Source of the DNA: Bacillota bacterium
GTDB lineage: Bacteria; Bacillota; Dethiobacteria; DTU022; UBA8154
Length of the DNA stretch: 37,254 nucleotides
Assembly: GCA_030656575.1 (NCBI GenBank)
Contig: JAUSPO010000034.1
Coordinates: 1 to 37,254 of the forward strand
Direction of reading: 5' to 3'
Part shown: one piece after another, positions 16,737 through 25,678 of the stretch
Layout of the letters: every line of letters starts with the position of its first letter
How positions within the stretch are numbered: position 1 is the stretch's first letter
Made by a program: the position numbers and the translations under genes
The notes under the pieces: generated by a model
Told to the model about the DNA's origin: nothing
The model's database searches: none
The model's input: the letters and a program-made list of their open reading frames with translations, nothing else

Positions 16737-16919
16737 TTATTTGTAAAACCTCTTCTTTTTACGAGCAGCTTCGGCTTTCTTCTTCCTTTTTACACTTGGT
16801 TTCTCATAGTGCTCACGTTTCCGTATTTCAGAAAGTATGCCTGTCCTTGCACACTGCTTTTTAAACCGTCTCAGAGCATTATCAAGACTCTCGTTTTTAC
16901 CAACTTTAACTTCTGACAC
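16737..16919 (-). CDS. rpsU: 30S ribosomal protein S21
   Basis: The 60-residue product shows [20 protein letters not shown], an [18 protein letters not shown] block and a basic tail, typical of S21, which helps the 30S subunit bind mRNA at initiation. The GTG at 16919 lies seven bases after GGGAGG. A near-perfect sigma-A promoter lies about 62 bases upstream. It is the first gene of the rpsU-yqeY unit. Confidence 0.97.
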   Translation of the reverse strand: MSEVKVGKNESLDNALRRFKKQCARTGILSEIRKREHYEKPSVKRKKKAEAARKKKRFYK

Positions 16920-16980
16920 ATGTTTCCCTCCCCTCGCCCTTAACCTCTAATCGAAGGACATACAGAAAACGATTCAACTT

Positions 16981-17009
16981 ATTATACCTTTTAGGCTGAT
17001 ACCTGTCAA
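16981..17009 (-). promoter_or_regulatory. Consensus sigma-A promoter of rpsU
   Basis: On the minus strand TTGACA (17004-17009) is followed after exactly 17 bases by TATAAT (16981-16986). Both hexamers are perfect. This fits strong expression of a ribosomal protein gene. Confidence 0.9.
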
Positions 17010-17028
17010 CGAAAGGAATATTCATAAA

Positions 17029-17376
17029 TTATCGTTTGACTAATCCACCCAATAACCTGCCCCCAAGGATGTGAGCGTGGAGATGATATACTTCCTGACC
17101 TCCGTGTTCACCGCAGTTAAAGACAATACGATAGCCCTTCTCATCGATCTTGTTTTGCTTTGCAATTTCTTTGCTTACCCAGGCCATATGCCCCATCAGC
17201 TCTTTGTTTTCGGGCAGAATATCATTGAAAGAAGAAATATGTAATCGGGGGATGAGCAGGATATGGATGGGGGCAATAGGGTTAATGTCATGGAAAGCAA
17301 TGACATGTTCATCCTCATATATTATCCGGGATGGTATCTCGCCGTTTACAATTTTACAAAAGATACAGTTGTCCAC
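17029..17376 (-). CDS. hinT: HIT-family nucleotide hydrolase
   Basis: The 115-residue product of the HINT branch carries the zinc-type CIFC near the start and the His triad HLHAHILGG at the end, where the middle His attacks the phosphate of adenosine phosphoramidates. Conserved IIYEDEHVIAFHDINPIAPIHILLIPR lies in between, in pieces. I choose the GTG at 17376 six bases after AGGGGGTG, since the upstream in-frame GTG is inside the SD. It points away from mnmH and stands upstream of rpsU with its own AT-rich promoter region. Confidence 0.93.
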   Translation of the reverse strand: MDNCIFCKIVNGEIPSRIIYEDEHVIAFHDINPIAPIHILLIPRLHISSFNDILPENKELMGHMAWVSKEIAKQNKIDEKGYRIVFNCGEHGGQEVYHLHAHILGGRLLGGLVKR

Positions 17377-17508
17377 TAAAAACACCCCCTTGCGTGCATT
17401 TTATGATTATTATACCATTATATTTTCCTTTTAAAAACTGAAAAAAGCTGATCGCAATTTTTTTTTGATTATCCCAAAATGCAGAGGTGGGAAACCGAAC
17501 CTCAAAAC

Positions 17509-17536
17509 TTGAAAGCCCGGTTATTTCTGCTATAAT
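17509..17536 (+). promoter_or_regulatory. Sigma-A promoter of mnmH-ylbF
   Basis: TTGAAA (17509-17514) is followed after 16 bases by a perfect TATAAT (17531-17536). The start codon of mnmH lies 33 bases further on. Confidence 0.75.
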
Positions 17537-17568
17537 TAAATGATGAGCTTCCGGGAAGGAATGACAGA

Positions 17569-18651
17569 ATGTACGGAGAAATTTCTTTTAACGAAACCAT
17601 AACATTAGAAGATACTGTTTTTATTGATATACGTTCCCCCCATGAATTCAGTCAGGGATCTATTCCCGGTTCAATAAATATCCCTCTTTTTAGTGATGAG
17701 GAAAGAGAAATAATCGGCATTCTCTATAAAGATGATCATCAGAAAGCACGCATCAAGGGTCTCAACTTTGCAACTAAAAAACTTCCTGACCTTATTGAAA
17801 ATATAAAAAACATGAGTTCTCAAAAAACACCTGTTTTATACTGCTGGAGAGGGGGTATGCGCAGCACAAGCCTTTATTCTCTACTGGAAATGATGGAGAT
17901 ACCAGGTTACAAGTTGAAAGGAGGTTATAAATCTTTCAGACGGTTTATTCTAGACCAGCTGGATAACTATGAATTGAAAAAACCTGTTTTTGTCCTCAAC
18001 GGACTCACAGGTGTGGGGAAAACAGAAGTTCTGCATATACTTACGGAAATGGATTGTCCTACAATCGACCTTGAAGGCCTGGCTTGCCACAGGGGATCCC
18101 TTTTCGGCCACCTGGGAATAAAGAATTTGCGCAAACAAAAAGATTTTGATGCCTTACTGTGGAATCGATTGGAGGAGCTAAAAAATGCCGACTATCTTAT
18201 TGTTGAGGGTGAAGGCAAAAGAATTGGTTCCATTTACCAGCCGGAATTTCTTTTCAGAGCGATAACCGGAGAAACACGTATTCTACTCACCGCCCCATTG
18301 GAGAACAGAGTTAACCGGCTCCTGAAAGAATATACACCTTCCACACCCGGAGAAATCAAAAAAGTGGAGGAAGCAATTCTTCTCCTTGAAAAATACCTGG
18401 GTAAGGAAACCATTAATTCGTTTCTCATGCTTTTATACCAGGAAAATTACTTCGAGCTTGTCAGCCAACTTTGCAGGCTGTATTATGACCGTCTCTACAG
18501 TGATTCCAGGCCTGGAAAAATCAAATTTGAAAAATTTATTGACAGCAGTAACTCAAGGAAAGCAGCGGAGGAAATCAGAGAATTTATGCACAAAACCCTG
18601 AAAGATACTGATTTGGCAGAAGTATCCCCTATAAATATCAGAGAGGAGTAG
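17569..18651 (+). CDS. mnmH: tRNA 2-selenouridine synthase
   Basis: The enzyme (SelU/YbbB) replaces sulfur by selenium in 2-thiouridine at tRNA position 34, with selenophosphate and a geranyl intermediate. The 360-residue product has an N-terminal rhodanese domain (about 1-130) with FIDIRSPHEFSQGSIPGSIN and the active Cys in CWRGGMRS. A P-loop domain follows with GLTGVGKTEVL at about 144 and DLEGLACHRGSLFG. The length matches the family. No other selenium genes lie in the window; a selD elsewhere is predicted. The ATG follows GGAAGGA by seven bases and ylbF begins five bases after its stop. Confidence 0.94.
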   Translation: MYGEISFNETITLEDTVFIDIRSPHEFSQGSIPGSINIPLFSDEEREIIGILYKDDHQKARIKGLNFATKKLPDLIENIKNMSSQKTPVLYCWRGGMRSTSLYSLLEMMEIPGYKLKGGYKSFRRFILDQLDNYELKKPVFVLNGLTGVGKTEVLHILTEMDCPTIDLEGLACHRGSLFGHLGIKNLRKQKDFDALLWNRLEELKNADYLIVEGEGKRIGSIYQPEFLFRAITGETRILLTAPLENRVNRLLKEYTPSTPGEIKKVEEAILLLEKYLGKETINSFLMLLYQENYFELVSQLCRLYYDRLYSDSRPGKIKFEKFIDSSNSRKAAEEIREFMHKTLKDTDLAEVSPINIREE

Positions 18652-18656
18652 TGATT

Positions 18657-19040
18657 ATGAACACTTACGATTATGCCCATGCGCTGGCAAAAGCGATTAA
18701 ATCATCACCTGAATACAAGGCTTATAAAGAATCACATGAACAATTAGAGAAGGACAGCAGCGCTAAAGAGATGATTTCCGACTTCCGTAAAAATCAATGG
18801 GAGCTGCAGCAGCAAAAAATGTCCGGTATTGAAGTGCCGCCTGAAAAGGAAGAACGTTTCTCCAAAGCCCTGGAAATAATGAGTCTTAATATGATTGTTA
18901 AAAAATATCTCGAAGCAGAATACAGATTTAGTATTATGCTTACGGACATTCAAAAAATTATCAGCAGTCCCCTGGAAGAAATTATTTCTCAGGAAATGGT
19001 AGACCAGCTGCAGAAAAACAAAGAACAGCAAAAAGAATAG
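18657..19040 (+). CDS. ylbF: YlbF/YmcA-family protein
   Basis: The ATG at 18657 lies eight bases after GAGGAG. The 127-residue product is all helical, with AHALAKAIKSSPEYKAYKE at the start and a coiled-coil middle, the DUF964 (YlbF/YmcA) pattern. In B. subtilis YlbF works in the Y-complex with YmcA and YaaT, controlling RNase Y-dependent mRNA maturation, sporulation and competence. It is cotranscribed with mnmH here. Whether this is the YlbF or the YmcA paralogue cannot be told from sequence alone. Confidence 0.8.
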   Translation: MNTYDYAHALAKAIKSSPEYKAYKESHEQLEKDSSAKEMISDFRKNQWELQQQKMSGIEVPPEKEERFSKALEIMSLNMIVKKYLEAEYRFSIMLTDIQKIISSPLEEIISQEMVDQLQKNKEQQKE

Positions 19041-19119
19041 CATCATTAAATAAATAAATGCTTATTCCTTCCGCTGCTTTTCTTTAAGTAACTTTTCTAT
19101 GTTTTTCTAAGGGGGCGGT

Positions 19120-19668
19120 TTACTTCGTTACTTCTTCCTCTTTTTCATCCTCATCATCATCATCTACTGTCCAAAAAGGGACGATCCTGCTTAAAACCCG
19201 ATCTTCTTTATCCACAAATTTCCAAACTGCTCCCTCATGATCCACCGCCGGACGCCCTACAGTAATAACATGGAAGAAGTTTTCTTTGGGTTCTACCAGC
19301 ACTCTTACTTCCATTTCCCCAAAACTGGGGAATACATCCATGCTCTGAATTTCACTGTTAACGGCAAAAACAGCAATTTCTTCGGCAGCATTGAAGGGAT
19401 AATCGGGAAGTGTCATGCCCATATCCTGGGAAACCCTGAGCCACTCATCATGATCAGCCACCAGCACAAAGGATGTGGGTGAAGTGAGGTTTCCCCAGTC
19501 CATTGTTGTAAAAGTGAGCTTACTGGCTTCCACTTCCGGCAATGCAGCTGTCGGCTCTACACGAAAAAAGTTATCATAAACAGTCAGCCCCACAAGTAAC
19601 ACCAGTAAAAATAATAACGGAATAAGACGCCGCGCTTCAACTACAAAAAATCTGCTCCTTTTTTTCAT
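19120..19668 (-). CDS. Anchored protein of unknown function with acidic tail
   Basis: The 182-residue product starts at an ATG after AAGGGGG. It has a basic start, a membrane helix (about residues 14-28) and one extracytoplasmic domain (about 45-165) with FVLVADHDEWLRVSQDMG, EEIAVFAVNSEIQ and FFHVITVGRP. The C-terminal tail is extremely acidic (DDDDEDEKEEE). The domain recalls PrcB-type or similar beta-rich domains, but I cannot assign it. A sigma-E-like promoter upstream suggests expression in the mother cell during sporulation. It lies between mtaB and the opposing ylbF. Confidence 0.65.
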   Translation of the reverse strand: MKKRSRFFVVEARRLIPLLFLLVLLVGLTVYDNFFRVEPTAALPEVEASKLTFTTMDWGNLTSPTSFVLVADHDEWLRVSQDMGMTLPDYPFNAAEEIAVFAVNSEIQSMDVFPSFGEMEVRVLVEPKENFFHVITVGRPAVDHEGAVWKFVDKEDRVLSRIVPFWTVDDDDEDEKEEEVTK

Positions 19669-19700
19669 GCATATTCCCCCTTGAACACTTCTTTTTCATG

Positions 19701-19729
19701 ATCATATGCGGGAGAAAAAGGTAATATGC
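19701..19729 (-). promoter_or_regulatory. Candidate sigma-E promoter of the acidic-tail anchored protein
   Basis: On the minus strand GCATATT (19723-19729) is followed after 14 bases by CATATGAT (19701-19708). The -35 matches the sigma-E pattern fully; the -10 matches in five of seven defined positions. It has the same layout as the spoIIP promoter in this window. Confidence 0.45.
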
Positions 19730-19745
19730 ATGAATATAGTAAAGA

Positions 19746-21044
19746 TTATAAGCTCCCTTTTAAATACCCATCGCAGCTTTCTTTAATGAGGACTTTTCCA
19801 ATCTGTCCCCGCAGGCTTTCAGGTCCATAAGCTCTCACCCGCAGATAATTTGAGGTAAGGCCTTCGAGCATCCCCTCATCTAATACCTTCTCAAAAAGAA
19901 CTGATAATTCACGGCCAGGGAATTTTTCCTGATAAATTGAAGAAAGTTCTTCCCCCAGGGCAATCATCTTCCCGCTCCGATCATCCTTTATCTCCGGCGC
20001 AACCTGCGCATCCATTCCCTCAGCCTTTGTCCCACTTCTTGGCGAAAATTTAAAAACATGTAAACGGCTAAAGGCACAGGATTTCACAAAAATAAAACTG
20101 CTGAGAAAGTGCTCATTTCCTTCACCGGGAAAGCCCACCATTATATCAGTGCTAACCGCCAAATCAGGAAGAAGCTCCCTCAAACTGTTTAAAAGGCCGG
20201 AATAAAACTTCGTATTGTATGGACGCCCCATTGTTTTCAATATACTGTTATCCCCGCTTTGCAAAGGAATATGCAGGTGACGGCAAATTTTCTCGTTACT
20301 GGCAATAACCTTGATAAGCTTATCATCAAAATCGGTGGGTTCTATTGAACTGAGACGTATCCTTTTAATTCCTTTCACCATGACGGCTTTTTCCAGGAAA
20401 GAACTAAGATCTGCTCCAGGTTTGAGATCTCTTCCGTATACTCCCAGGTGGATTCCCGATAAGACTACTTCCTCATAACCATGGCTGCTTATTTCCTTGA
20501 GGTATTCTATTCCTTTTTCCCGGGGGAGACTGCGTACTGGCCCCCGGGCCATGGGAACAATACAGTAGCTGCACCCCTGGTCACAACCATCCTGGATTTT
20601 TAAAAAAGCTCTGGCCCTCCCCTGCTCCGGCATCCAGGGCATATCTTCAAATTCTCTTTTCTCCCCGACTGTCCTAACCGTGAGGGCAGTGTCGTCTCCG
20701 GTTATTTTTCTTTTAATAAGCTCGGGAAGAGACAGACGATTTTGCGTCCCCAAAATTATATCAGCTTCCGGCAAAGAGGAGATATCTTTGGGATTAACCT
20801 CTGCATAGCAACCGATAACTGCTACCAGTGCTGCAGGGTTGCGCCTTTTTGCCCTTCGGATAACCTGTCGTGATTTTCGATCAGCCTGGTGAGTAACTGT
20901 ACAGGTATTAACCACATATACATCGGCTAAATCTTGAAAATCCACGATTTCAAAGCCACCCTCTCTAAATTTCCCTTTTAATGCCTCTGTTTCATAATAG
21001 TTAACCTTGCACCCCAGGGTATGAAAAGCCACTTTTAAGGTCAA
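19746..21044 (-). CDS. mtaB: tRNA t6A37 methylthiotransferase MtaB
   Basis: MtaB is a radical-SAM enzyme that adds the methylthio group to t6A at tRNA position 37. The start is the TTG at 21044, six bases after GAAGGTG. The 432-residue product has the MTTase N-domain (three Cys in LGCKVN, VNTCTV and IGCYAE), the radical-SAM motif CDQGCSYC, and a C-terminal TRAM domain. The HTLGCKVNYYETEA start is typical of MtaB rather than MiaB. It follows rsmE by 24 bases, in the usual rsmE-mtaB order after the heat-shock genes. Confidence 0.94.
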   Translation of the reverse strand: MTLKVAFHTLGCKVNYYETEALKGKFREGGFEIVDFQDLADVYVVNTCTVTHQADRKSRQVIRRAKRRNPAALVAVIGCYAEVNPKDISSLPEADIILGTQNRLSLPELIKRKITGDDTALTVRTVGEKREFEDMPWMPEQGRARAFLKIQDGCDQGCSYCIVPMARGPVRSLPREKGIEYLKEISSHGYEEVVLSGIHLGVYGRDLKPGADLSSFLEKAVMVKGIKRIRLSSIEPTDFDDKLIKVIASNEKICRHLHIPLQSGDNSILKTMGRPYNTKFYSGLLNSLRELLPDLAVSTDIMVGFPGEGNEHFLSSFIFVKSCAFSRLHVFKFSPRSGTKAEGMDAQVAPEIKDDRSGKMIALGEELSSIYQEKFPGRELSVLFEKVLDEGMLEGLTSNYLRVRAYGPESLRGQIGKVLIKESCDGYLKGSL

Positions 21045-21068
21045 GTAATACACCTTCTCATATCATTT

Positions 21069-21827
21069 TTATTCTATTTTACGACCTAAGTCTCCCCATA
21101 GGTACATAACAATGGAGAGAATAGCCAGAGGAGCTGTTTCTGCCCTGAGGATACGAGGGCCCAGACTTACAGGATAGACCCCCTCAATGCTATTGAGTGC
21201 TGCCATTTCTTCAGGGGAGATGCCTCCCTCAGGTCCTGTAAAAATACAAATAGACCCGGGTTTTTTCTCAATTTGCCGGGTCAGACGCAGAAGTCCTTTT
21301 TCTTTTTCTTCCTCCCAGGGGACAATTGCTATTTTTTCTTTTTTCAGTGCCTGGGCCATATCATCAAAGCTAAGAGGTGAATGGACCAATGGAATAAAAC
21401 TGCGCCTGCACTGTGAAGCAGCCGAAACGGCTATTTTCTGCCAGCGCCCCGCCTTTTCCCCACCTTTTTCGGAAGTTAACCTGACTACCGTCCTCTCCGT
21501 CAGAACAGGAACAATTTTCTTCACACCGAGCTCCACCGACTGACGAATAATCCGATCCATCTTTTCCCCTTTTGATACTCCGGCAAAAAGGGTGACATGC
21601 AGAGACGGTTCAACCTTTTCCTGAACCTCATCTAAGAGGGAAGCCACAGCATTTTTTGAATTGATATAATCCAATCGTGCATAAAATGCTCTCCCTAACC
21701 CGTCAGAAAGGACAAAGTTATCTCCGGTTTTTAAACGTGCTGCCTTCAAATGCTGCACAAGCTCAGCCTTTAAAGTCACTTTTTTGTTCTGAAAATCTTC
21801 AGGGGAGAGAAAAAACCAGAAAGGCAT
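21069..21827 (-). CDS. rsmE: 16S rRNA (uracil-1498-N3)-methyltransferase
   Basis: The 252-residue SPOUT-family enzyme has an N-terminal PUA-like domain and a C-terminal knot with CIFTGPEGGISPEEMAAL and SLGPRILRAETAPLAIL. It methylates U1498 in the decoding region. The ATG follows GAAGGAG by six bases. In many Clostridia the order is dnaJ-prmA-rsmE-mtaB; here prmA is absent and a plus-strand gene sits in its place. Confidence 0.95.
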   Translation of the reverse strand: MPFWFFLSPEDFQNKKVTLKAELVQHLKAARLKTGDNFVLSDGLGRAFYARLDYINSKNAVASLLDEVQEKVEPSLHVTLFAGVSKGEKMDRIIRQSVELGVKKIVPVLTERTVVRLTSEKGGEKAGRWQKIAVSAASQCRRSFIPLVHSPLSFDDMAQALKKEKIAIVPWEEEKEKGLLRLTRQIEKKPGSICIFTGPEGGISPEEMAALNSIEGVYPVSLGPRILRAETAPLAILSIVMYLWGDLGRKIE

Positions 21828-21869
21828 AACTTATCTCCTTCAATATATAGTTTCTTTAGAAAAACAAGC

Positions 21870-21898
21870 TTGACATACGAACTTGTGTGCGTTATAAT
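21870..21898 (+). promoter_or_regulatory. Perfect sigma-A promoter of the ComK-like gene
   Basis: TTGACA (21870-21875) and TATAAT (21893-21898) are separated by exactly 17 bases. Both are perfect. The ATG of the gene lies 33 bases downstream, and the promoter stands between the two divergent genes. Confidence 0.9.
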
Positions 21899-21931
21899 TC
21901 CACTAAGATTAGGAGAGGAGACAGGCGGAAG

Positions 21932-22528
21932 ATGAAATGGAATCTTGAACTCATAAGAAAAGAAATTGCTGTTATGGTACCGTCTTCTCACTCCGATGGA
22001 GGTGAGGCAACCATGCTTATAACCGTTAAAGGTGAAAAATATCTGGACAGGCGTTCAACAGGTTGGATCCTGAAGAGGTTGGCACATTTCCATAACATAG
22101 ATCTCTCCGCAGTAAAAAAAAATTATGGCCCCATCCTCGGGAGGAAAAGATTTATTCCCATACCCCTTTCCGAAAAATTGATTTATGTACCTCTCACCTT
22201 AAAAACAAATACGATTCCTGTCGATGAGAAATTAGGCTATATATCCTTAGTAGAAGTGCTGGGTTTTGAAAGAGGAAGTGAGCATAATAATCTCATCTTA
22301 AAAAATGGCATTGAATTATTCTGCTGTAATACTTTAAAAACCATAGAAGCAAGGTATCGGGAAAGCCTGCTCATTCAAAAAATAATTCAAAGTGAGCACT
22401 CTTATGAAAAATACACGAAATGCCCGGCAGGCGGGTCTGCAAGCGTCGCGGAAAGTAATTGTGATCGGGAGGAAATCGCCCGTTTTACAGCAGCTTTTCT
22501 TTATTATTGGAACAGCAAAAGAAATTAA
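21932..22528 (+). CDS. ComK-like putative transcription factor
   Basis: The ATG at 21932 is chosen because an upstream in-frame start (21887) lies inside the promoter. The 198-residue product was compared by eye with B. subtilis ComK: an N-terminal beta part, then YGPILGRK against FGSSYAGRK, LGYISLVEV against CGWISHVHV, and NNLILKNGIELF against TEVTFSNGKTMEL, followed by a helix. The order and spacing agree, but identity is low, so this is inference. The last 30 or so residues (after KIIQSEHS) look unlike ComK. It points against its neighbours and has a consensus promoter of its own. Confidence 0.5.
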   Translation: MKWNLELIRKEIAVMVPSSHSDGGEATMLITVKGEKYLDRRSTGWILKRLAHFHNIDLSAVKKNYGPILGRKRFIPIPLSEKLIYVPLTLKTNTIPVDEKLGYISLVEVLGFERGSEHNNLILKNGIELFCCNTLKTIEARYRESLLIQKIIQSEHSYEKYTKCPAGGSASVAESNCDREEIARFTAAFLYYWNSKRN

Positions 22529-22546
22529 AAAGATTACACGAATTGC

Positions 22547-22580
22547 ATGGGGACACGCTCCTGATAAAGCGTGTCCCCAT
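22547..22580. repeat. Perfect 13-base inverted repeat between convergent genes
   Basis: ATGGGGACACGCT (22547-22559) and AGCGTGTCCCCAT (22568-22580) are separated by an 8-base loop. It lies 18 bases beyond the ComK-like gene and 14 bases beyond dnaJ, which converge on it. It is long enough to stop transcription from both sides, though neither side has a T run. It also resembles dispersed GGGGACAC repeats of Clostridia. Confidence 0.8.
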
Positions 22581-22594
22581 ATGTCTAACACGTG

Positions 22595-23731
22595 TCATTT
22601 CCCACCGAGAGTATCCTTTACCCGGTCAAAGAACCCTTTTTCCTCATGCCCGGAGATATCTACTCCGCAGGCCTGTGCAAATTCCCGTAAAATATTTTTC
22701 TGATTGGCATTCATCCGCCTGGGCACTTCAACCTTGATCTTAACTAGCTGGTCTCCTTTACCAAAACCCCGCAGGCTGGGCACCCCTTTTCCCTTCAGAC
22801 GAAAAACAGCACCCGGTTGTGTTCCTTCTGGAATCCGCAGCTTAGCCCTGCCATCCAACGTGGGAACTTCAATCTCACCGCCCAGAGCAGCATAAACAAA
22901 GCTGATTGGGATATCACATACAAGATCGTTATCCTGACGTTTAAAGATTTTATGGGGGCGAACATGAAGGACGATATAGAGATCACCCGGTGGGCCTCCC
23001 CTTGTTCCTGCTTCGCCTTCTCCAGGCACACGTAATTTAGAACCACTGTCCACCCCTCCGGGTATCTTTATCTCAATTTTTCTTTCTTTGATAACCCGTC
23101 CCTGACCGCGGCACTCAGGACAATGCTCCTTGATAATGCGTCCCTCTCCACGACACTTTTCACAAGCCCGAACGCTGACAAAACGGCCAAAAGCAGTGTT
23201 TTTAATAACCTGCTGCTGCCCTGAACCACCGCAGGTAGTACAGGTTTCAGGCTTTGACCCTTCTTTGGCTCCTGTTCCTCCGCATTTGGAACAGTTTTCA
23301 GTGCGGGGGATATTTATAAATGTTTCTTTTCCTTTCACAGCGTCTTCCAGGGTAATCTCCATATCATAGCGCAGGTCATCTCCCCTTCGCGGGGACGCAG
23401 CCTGGCCTCTGCTCCTTGTTGAAAAGCCTCCGCCGAAGAAAGTATCAAAAATATCTTCAAACCCAGAAGAAAAATCGCCAAACCCACCTCCTCCAAACCC
23501 GCCGAAAGAATCCTCTTGATGACCGTAGCGGTCATAGGTATTTCTTTTCTGCGGGTCACTGAGGACATCGTAAGCTTCCTTTATTTCTTTAAATTTGGCT
23601 TCACTCTCTTTCCCGTGATTTACATCCGGGTGGTAGTGCATTGCCAATTTACGATACGCTTTTTTTATTTCTTCCTGGCTTGCGTCCCTTTTTAAGCCAA
23701 GAACTTCATAATAATCTCTTTTATCTGCCAT
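22595..23731 (-). CDS. dnaJ: Chaperone DnaJ
   Basis: The co-chaperone stimulates DnaK ATPase and delivers substrates. The 378-residue product has the J domain (1-70, HPD in [10 protein letters not shown]), a Gly/Phe-rich linker with [12 protein letters not shown], and four zinc repeats ([32 protein letters not shown]). Two beta-barrel substrate domains and a dimer tail follow. It is the last gene of hrcA-grpE-dnaK-dnaJ, 30 bases after dnaK, and ends at the 22547-22580 inverted repeat. Confidence 0.98.
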   Translation of the reverse strand: MADKRDYYEVLGLKRDASQEEIKKAYRKLAMHYHPDVNHGKESEAKFKEIKEAYDVLSDPQKRNTYDRYGHQEDSFGGFGGGGFGDFSSGFEDIFDTFFGGGFSTRSRGQAASPRRGDDLRYDMEITLEDAVKGKETFINIPRTENCSKCGGTGAKEGSKPETCTTCGGSGQQQVIKNTAFGRFVSVRACEKCRGEGRIIKEHCPECRGQGRVIKERKIEIKIPGGVDSGSKLRVPGEGEAGTRGGPPGDLYIVLHVRPHKIFKRQDNDLVCDIPISFVYAALGGEIEVPTLDGRAKLRIPEGTQPGAVFRLKGKGVPSLRGFGKGDQLVKIKVEVPRRMNANQKNILREFAQACGVDISGHEEKGFFDRVKDTLGGK

Positions 23732-23761
23732 ATACCTTCCGCCCCTTTAACCCAAGCAGCC

Positions 23762-25621
23762 TTATTTATCTTTATTATCATCATCTACTACTTCGTAATC
23801 TGCGTCTACTACATCATCTTTGCTGCCCTCTGCCTGTTGTCCTTCCCCCTGGGCCTGGTCTCCACCAGCTTTCTGCTCCTGTTCCTGGCGAACCTGTTCA
23901 TAAAGCTTTGTAGAAATCTCATGCAAAACAGTACTTAATTTTTCAGTGGCTTCCTTTATCTTATCACTATCTTCGCCGGCCATAAGTTCTTTGAGTTCAT
24001 TAGTTGCTTTATCAACACGTTCTTTAACCTCGGTATCTACTTTAACACCCAGATCACGTAAGGTCTTCTCGGTGGAGTAGATTAAGGAATCGGCATGGTT
24101 CCGGACCTCGATTAGTACTTTACGTTTCTCATCTTCTGCGGCATGTTTTTCGGCATCATTCATCATCTTATCTATTTCTTCTTTCGATAAACCGGAAGAA
24201 GCTGTAATCGTTACTTTTTGTTCTTTACCTGTTCCGAGATCCTTTGCCAGCACATTCACAATCCCGTTTGCATCTATATCAAAAGATACTTCAATCTGCG
24301 GGACCCCCCTGGGAGCCGGAGGAATACCGTCAAGCATAAAACGCCCCAGCGTTTTATTATCTGCTGCCATAGGACGTTCACCCTGCATGACATGAATCTC
24401 CACGCCGGTCTGACTGTCTGCAGCTGTGGAAAAGATCTGTTTTTTAGAAGTGGGTATGGTAGTATTTTTCTCAATTATCTTCGTAAAAACCCCACCTAAG
24501 GTCTCAATACCCAGTGAAAGAGGCGTTACATCAAGAAGCAGCACATCTTTTACTTCACCTGATAGCACCCCGGCCTGTATTGCTGCACCCATAGCTACTA
24601 CTTCATCAGGATTTACTCCCTTATGGGGTTCCTGGCCCAAAATGTCTTTGAGGACTTTTTGGACAAGAGGAATCCTGGTAGAACCGCCGACGAGGATTAC
24701 CTTATCAATGTCCTTAGCTGCCAGCCCCGAGTCGGTAAGAGCCTGGCGCACAGGGCCAGCAGTCTTCTCTACCAAATCGGCAATGATATCCTCAAATTTC
24801 GCCCTTGTAAGGGTTATATCAAGGTGCTTGGGGCCATCAGATGTGGCAGTAATAAAAGGAAGATTAATATTGCTGCTTGTTACACTCGATAATTCAATTT
24901 TAGCCTTTTCCGCAGCATCCTTTAATCTTTGCACTGCTATTTTGTCCTTGCTTAAGTCTACTCCTGTTTCTTTTTTAAACTCAGCAACCAGGAACTCCAT
25001 AACCATTTCATCAATATCATCGCCGCCAAGGCGATTATTGCCGTGAGTTGCTTTTACTTCAAACACGCCTTCGCCAAGCTCCAGAATTGAGACGTCAAAA
25101 GTTCCACCGCCAAGGTCAAAAACCAAAATGGTATGGGCTTCTGCTTTATCAATCCCATAAGCAAGAGCAGCTGCAGTTGGTTCATTAATAATCCGCAGGA
25201 CTTCCAGGCCGGCAATCTTTCCTGCATCCTTTGTAGCCTGTCTTTGGCTGTCGGTAAAATAGGCAGGAACTGTAATTACAGCTTTATCAACTTTTTCCCC
25301 AAGATAACTCTCTGCATCAGCTTTAAGCTTTTGTAAAATCATGGCAGCAATTTCCTGAGGAGTATGTATTTTGTCATCAATTTTAACTTTAAAGTTGGTC
25401 CCCATTTCTCTCTTAATTGAAACAATAGTTCGATCAGGGTTTGTAATGGACTGCCTCTTGGCCACCTGTCCCACTATTCTTTCTCCTTCTTTTGTAAAAG
25501 CCACAATAGAAGGGGTTAACCTGCTGCCTTCCGCATTAGCGATTATTACCGGTTCTCCACCTTCCAGGACAGCTACGGCAGAGTTTGTTGTACCCAAATC
25601 AATACCTACAACTTTAGACAT
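23762..25621 (-). CDS. dnaK: Chaperone DnaK (Hsp70)
   Basis: The 619-residue Hsp70 begins with the nucleotide-binding domain ([17 protein letters not shown], then [10 protein letters not shown] and [11 protein letters not shown]), followed by the linker [13 protein letters not shown]. The substrate-binding beta domain (about 395-505), helical lid and disordered acidic tail (Gln/Gly-rich, ending DDDNKDK) complete it. The ATG follows AAAGGAGG. It lies between grpE and dnaJ and is under CIRCE/HrcA control through the operon promoter. Confidence 0.98.
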   Translation of the reverse strand: MSKVVGIDLGTTNSAVAVLEGGEPVIIANAEGSRLTPSIVAFTKEGERIVGQVAKRQSITNPDRTIVSIKREMGTNFKVKIDDKIHTPQEIAAMILQKLKADAESYLGEKVDKAVITVPAYFTDSQRQATKDAGKIAGLEVLRIINEPTAAALAYGIDKAEAHTILVFDLGGGTFDVSILELGEGVFEVKATHGNNRLGGDDIDEMVMEFLVAEFKKETGVDLSKDKIAVQRLKDAAEKAKIELSSVTSSNINLPFITATSDGPKHLDITLTRAKFEDIIADLVEKTAGPVRQALTDSGLAAKDIDKVILVGGSTRIPLVQKVLKDILGQEPHKGVNPDEVVAMGAAIQAGVLSGEVKDVLLLDVTPLSLGIETLGGVFTKIIEKNTTIPTSKKQIFSTAADSQTGVEIHVMQGERPMAADNKTLGRFMLDGIPPAPRGVPQIEVSFDIDANGIVNVLAKDLGTGKEQKVTITASSGLSKEEIDKMMNDAEKHAAEDEKRKVLIEVRNHADSLIYSTEKTLRDLGVKVDTEVKERVDKATNELKELMAGEDSDKIKEATEKLSTVLHEISTKLYEQVRQEQEQKAGGDQAQGEGQQAEGSKDDVVDADYEVVDDDNKDK

Positions 25622-25678
25622 TTTTTTATCCTCCTTTATTAAGATATTTTATATTTTTATTAGCAGCTCCATCTGCAT

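Noticed and set aside
21187-21543. Plus-strand frame opposite rsmE
   Set aside because: Composition is that of an antisense shadow and no start signal is present.
22334-22591. Minus-strand frame across the ComK-like gene and the inverted repeat
   Set aside because: It overlaps a gene with a consensus promoter and a good SD on the other strand.
24426-25046. Long plus-strand frame (206 codons) opposite dnaK
   Set aside because: Antisense open frames are common over dnaK because of its codon use; there is no SD or domain.
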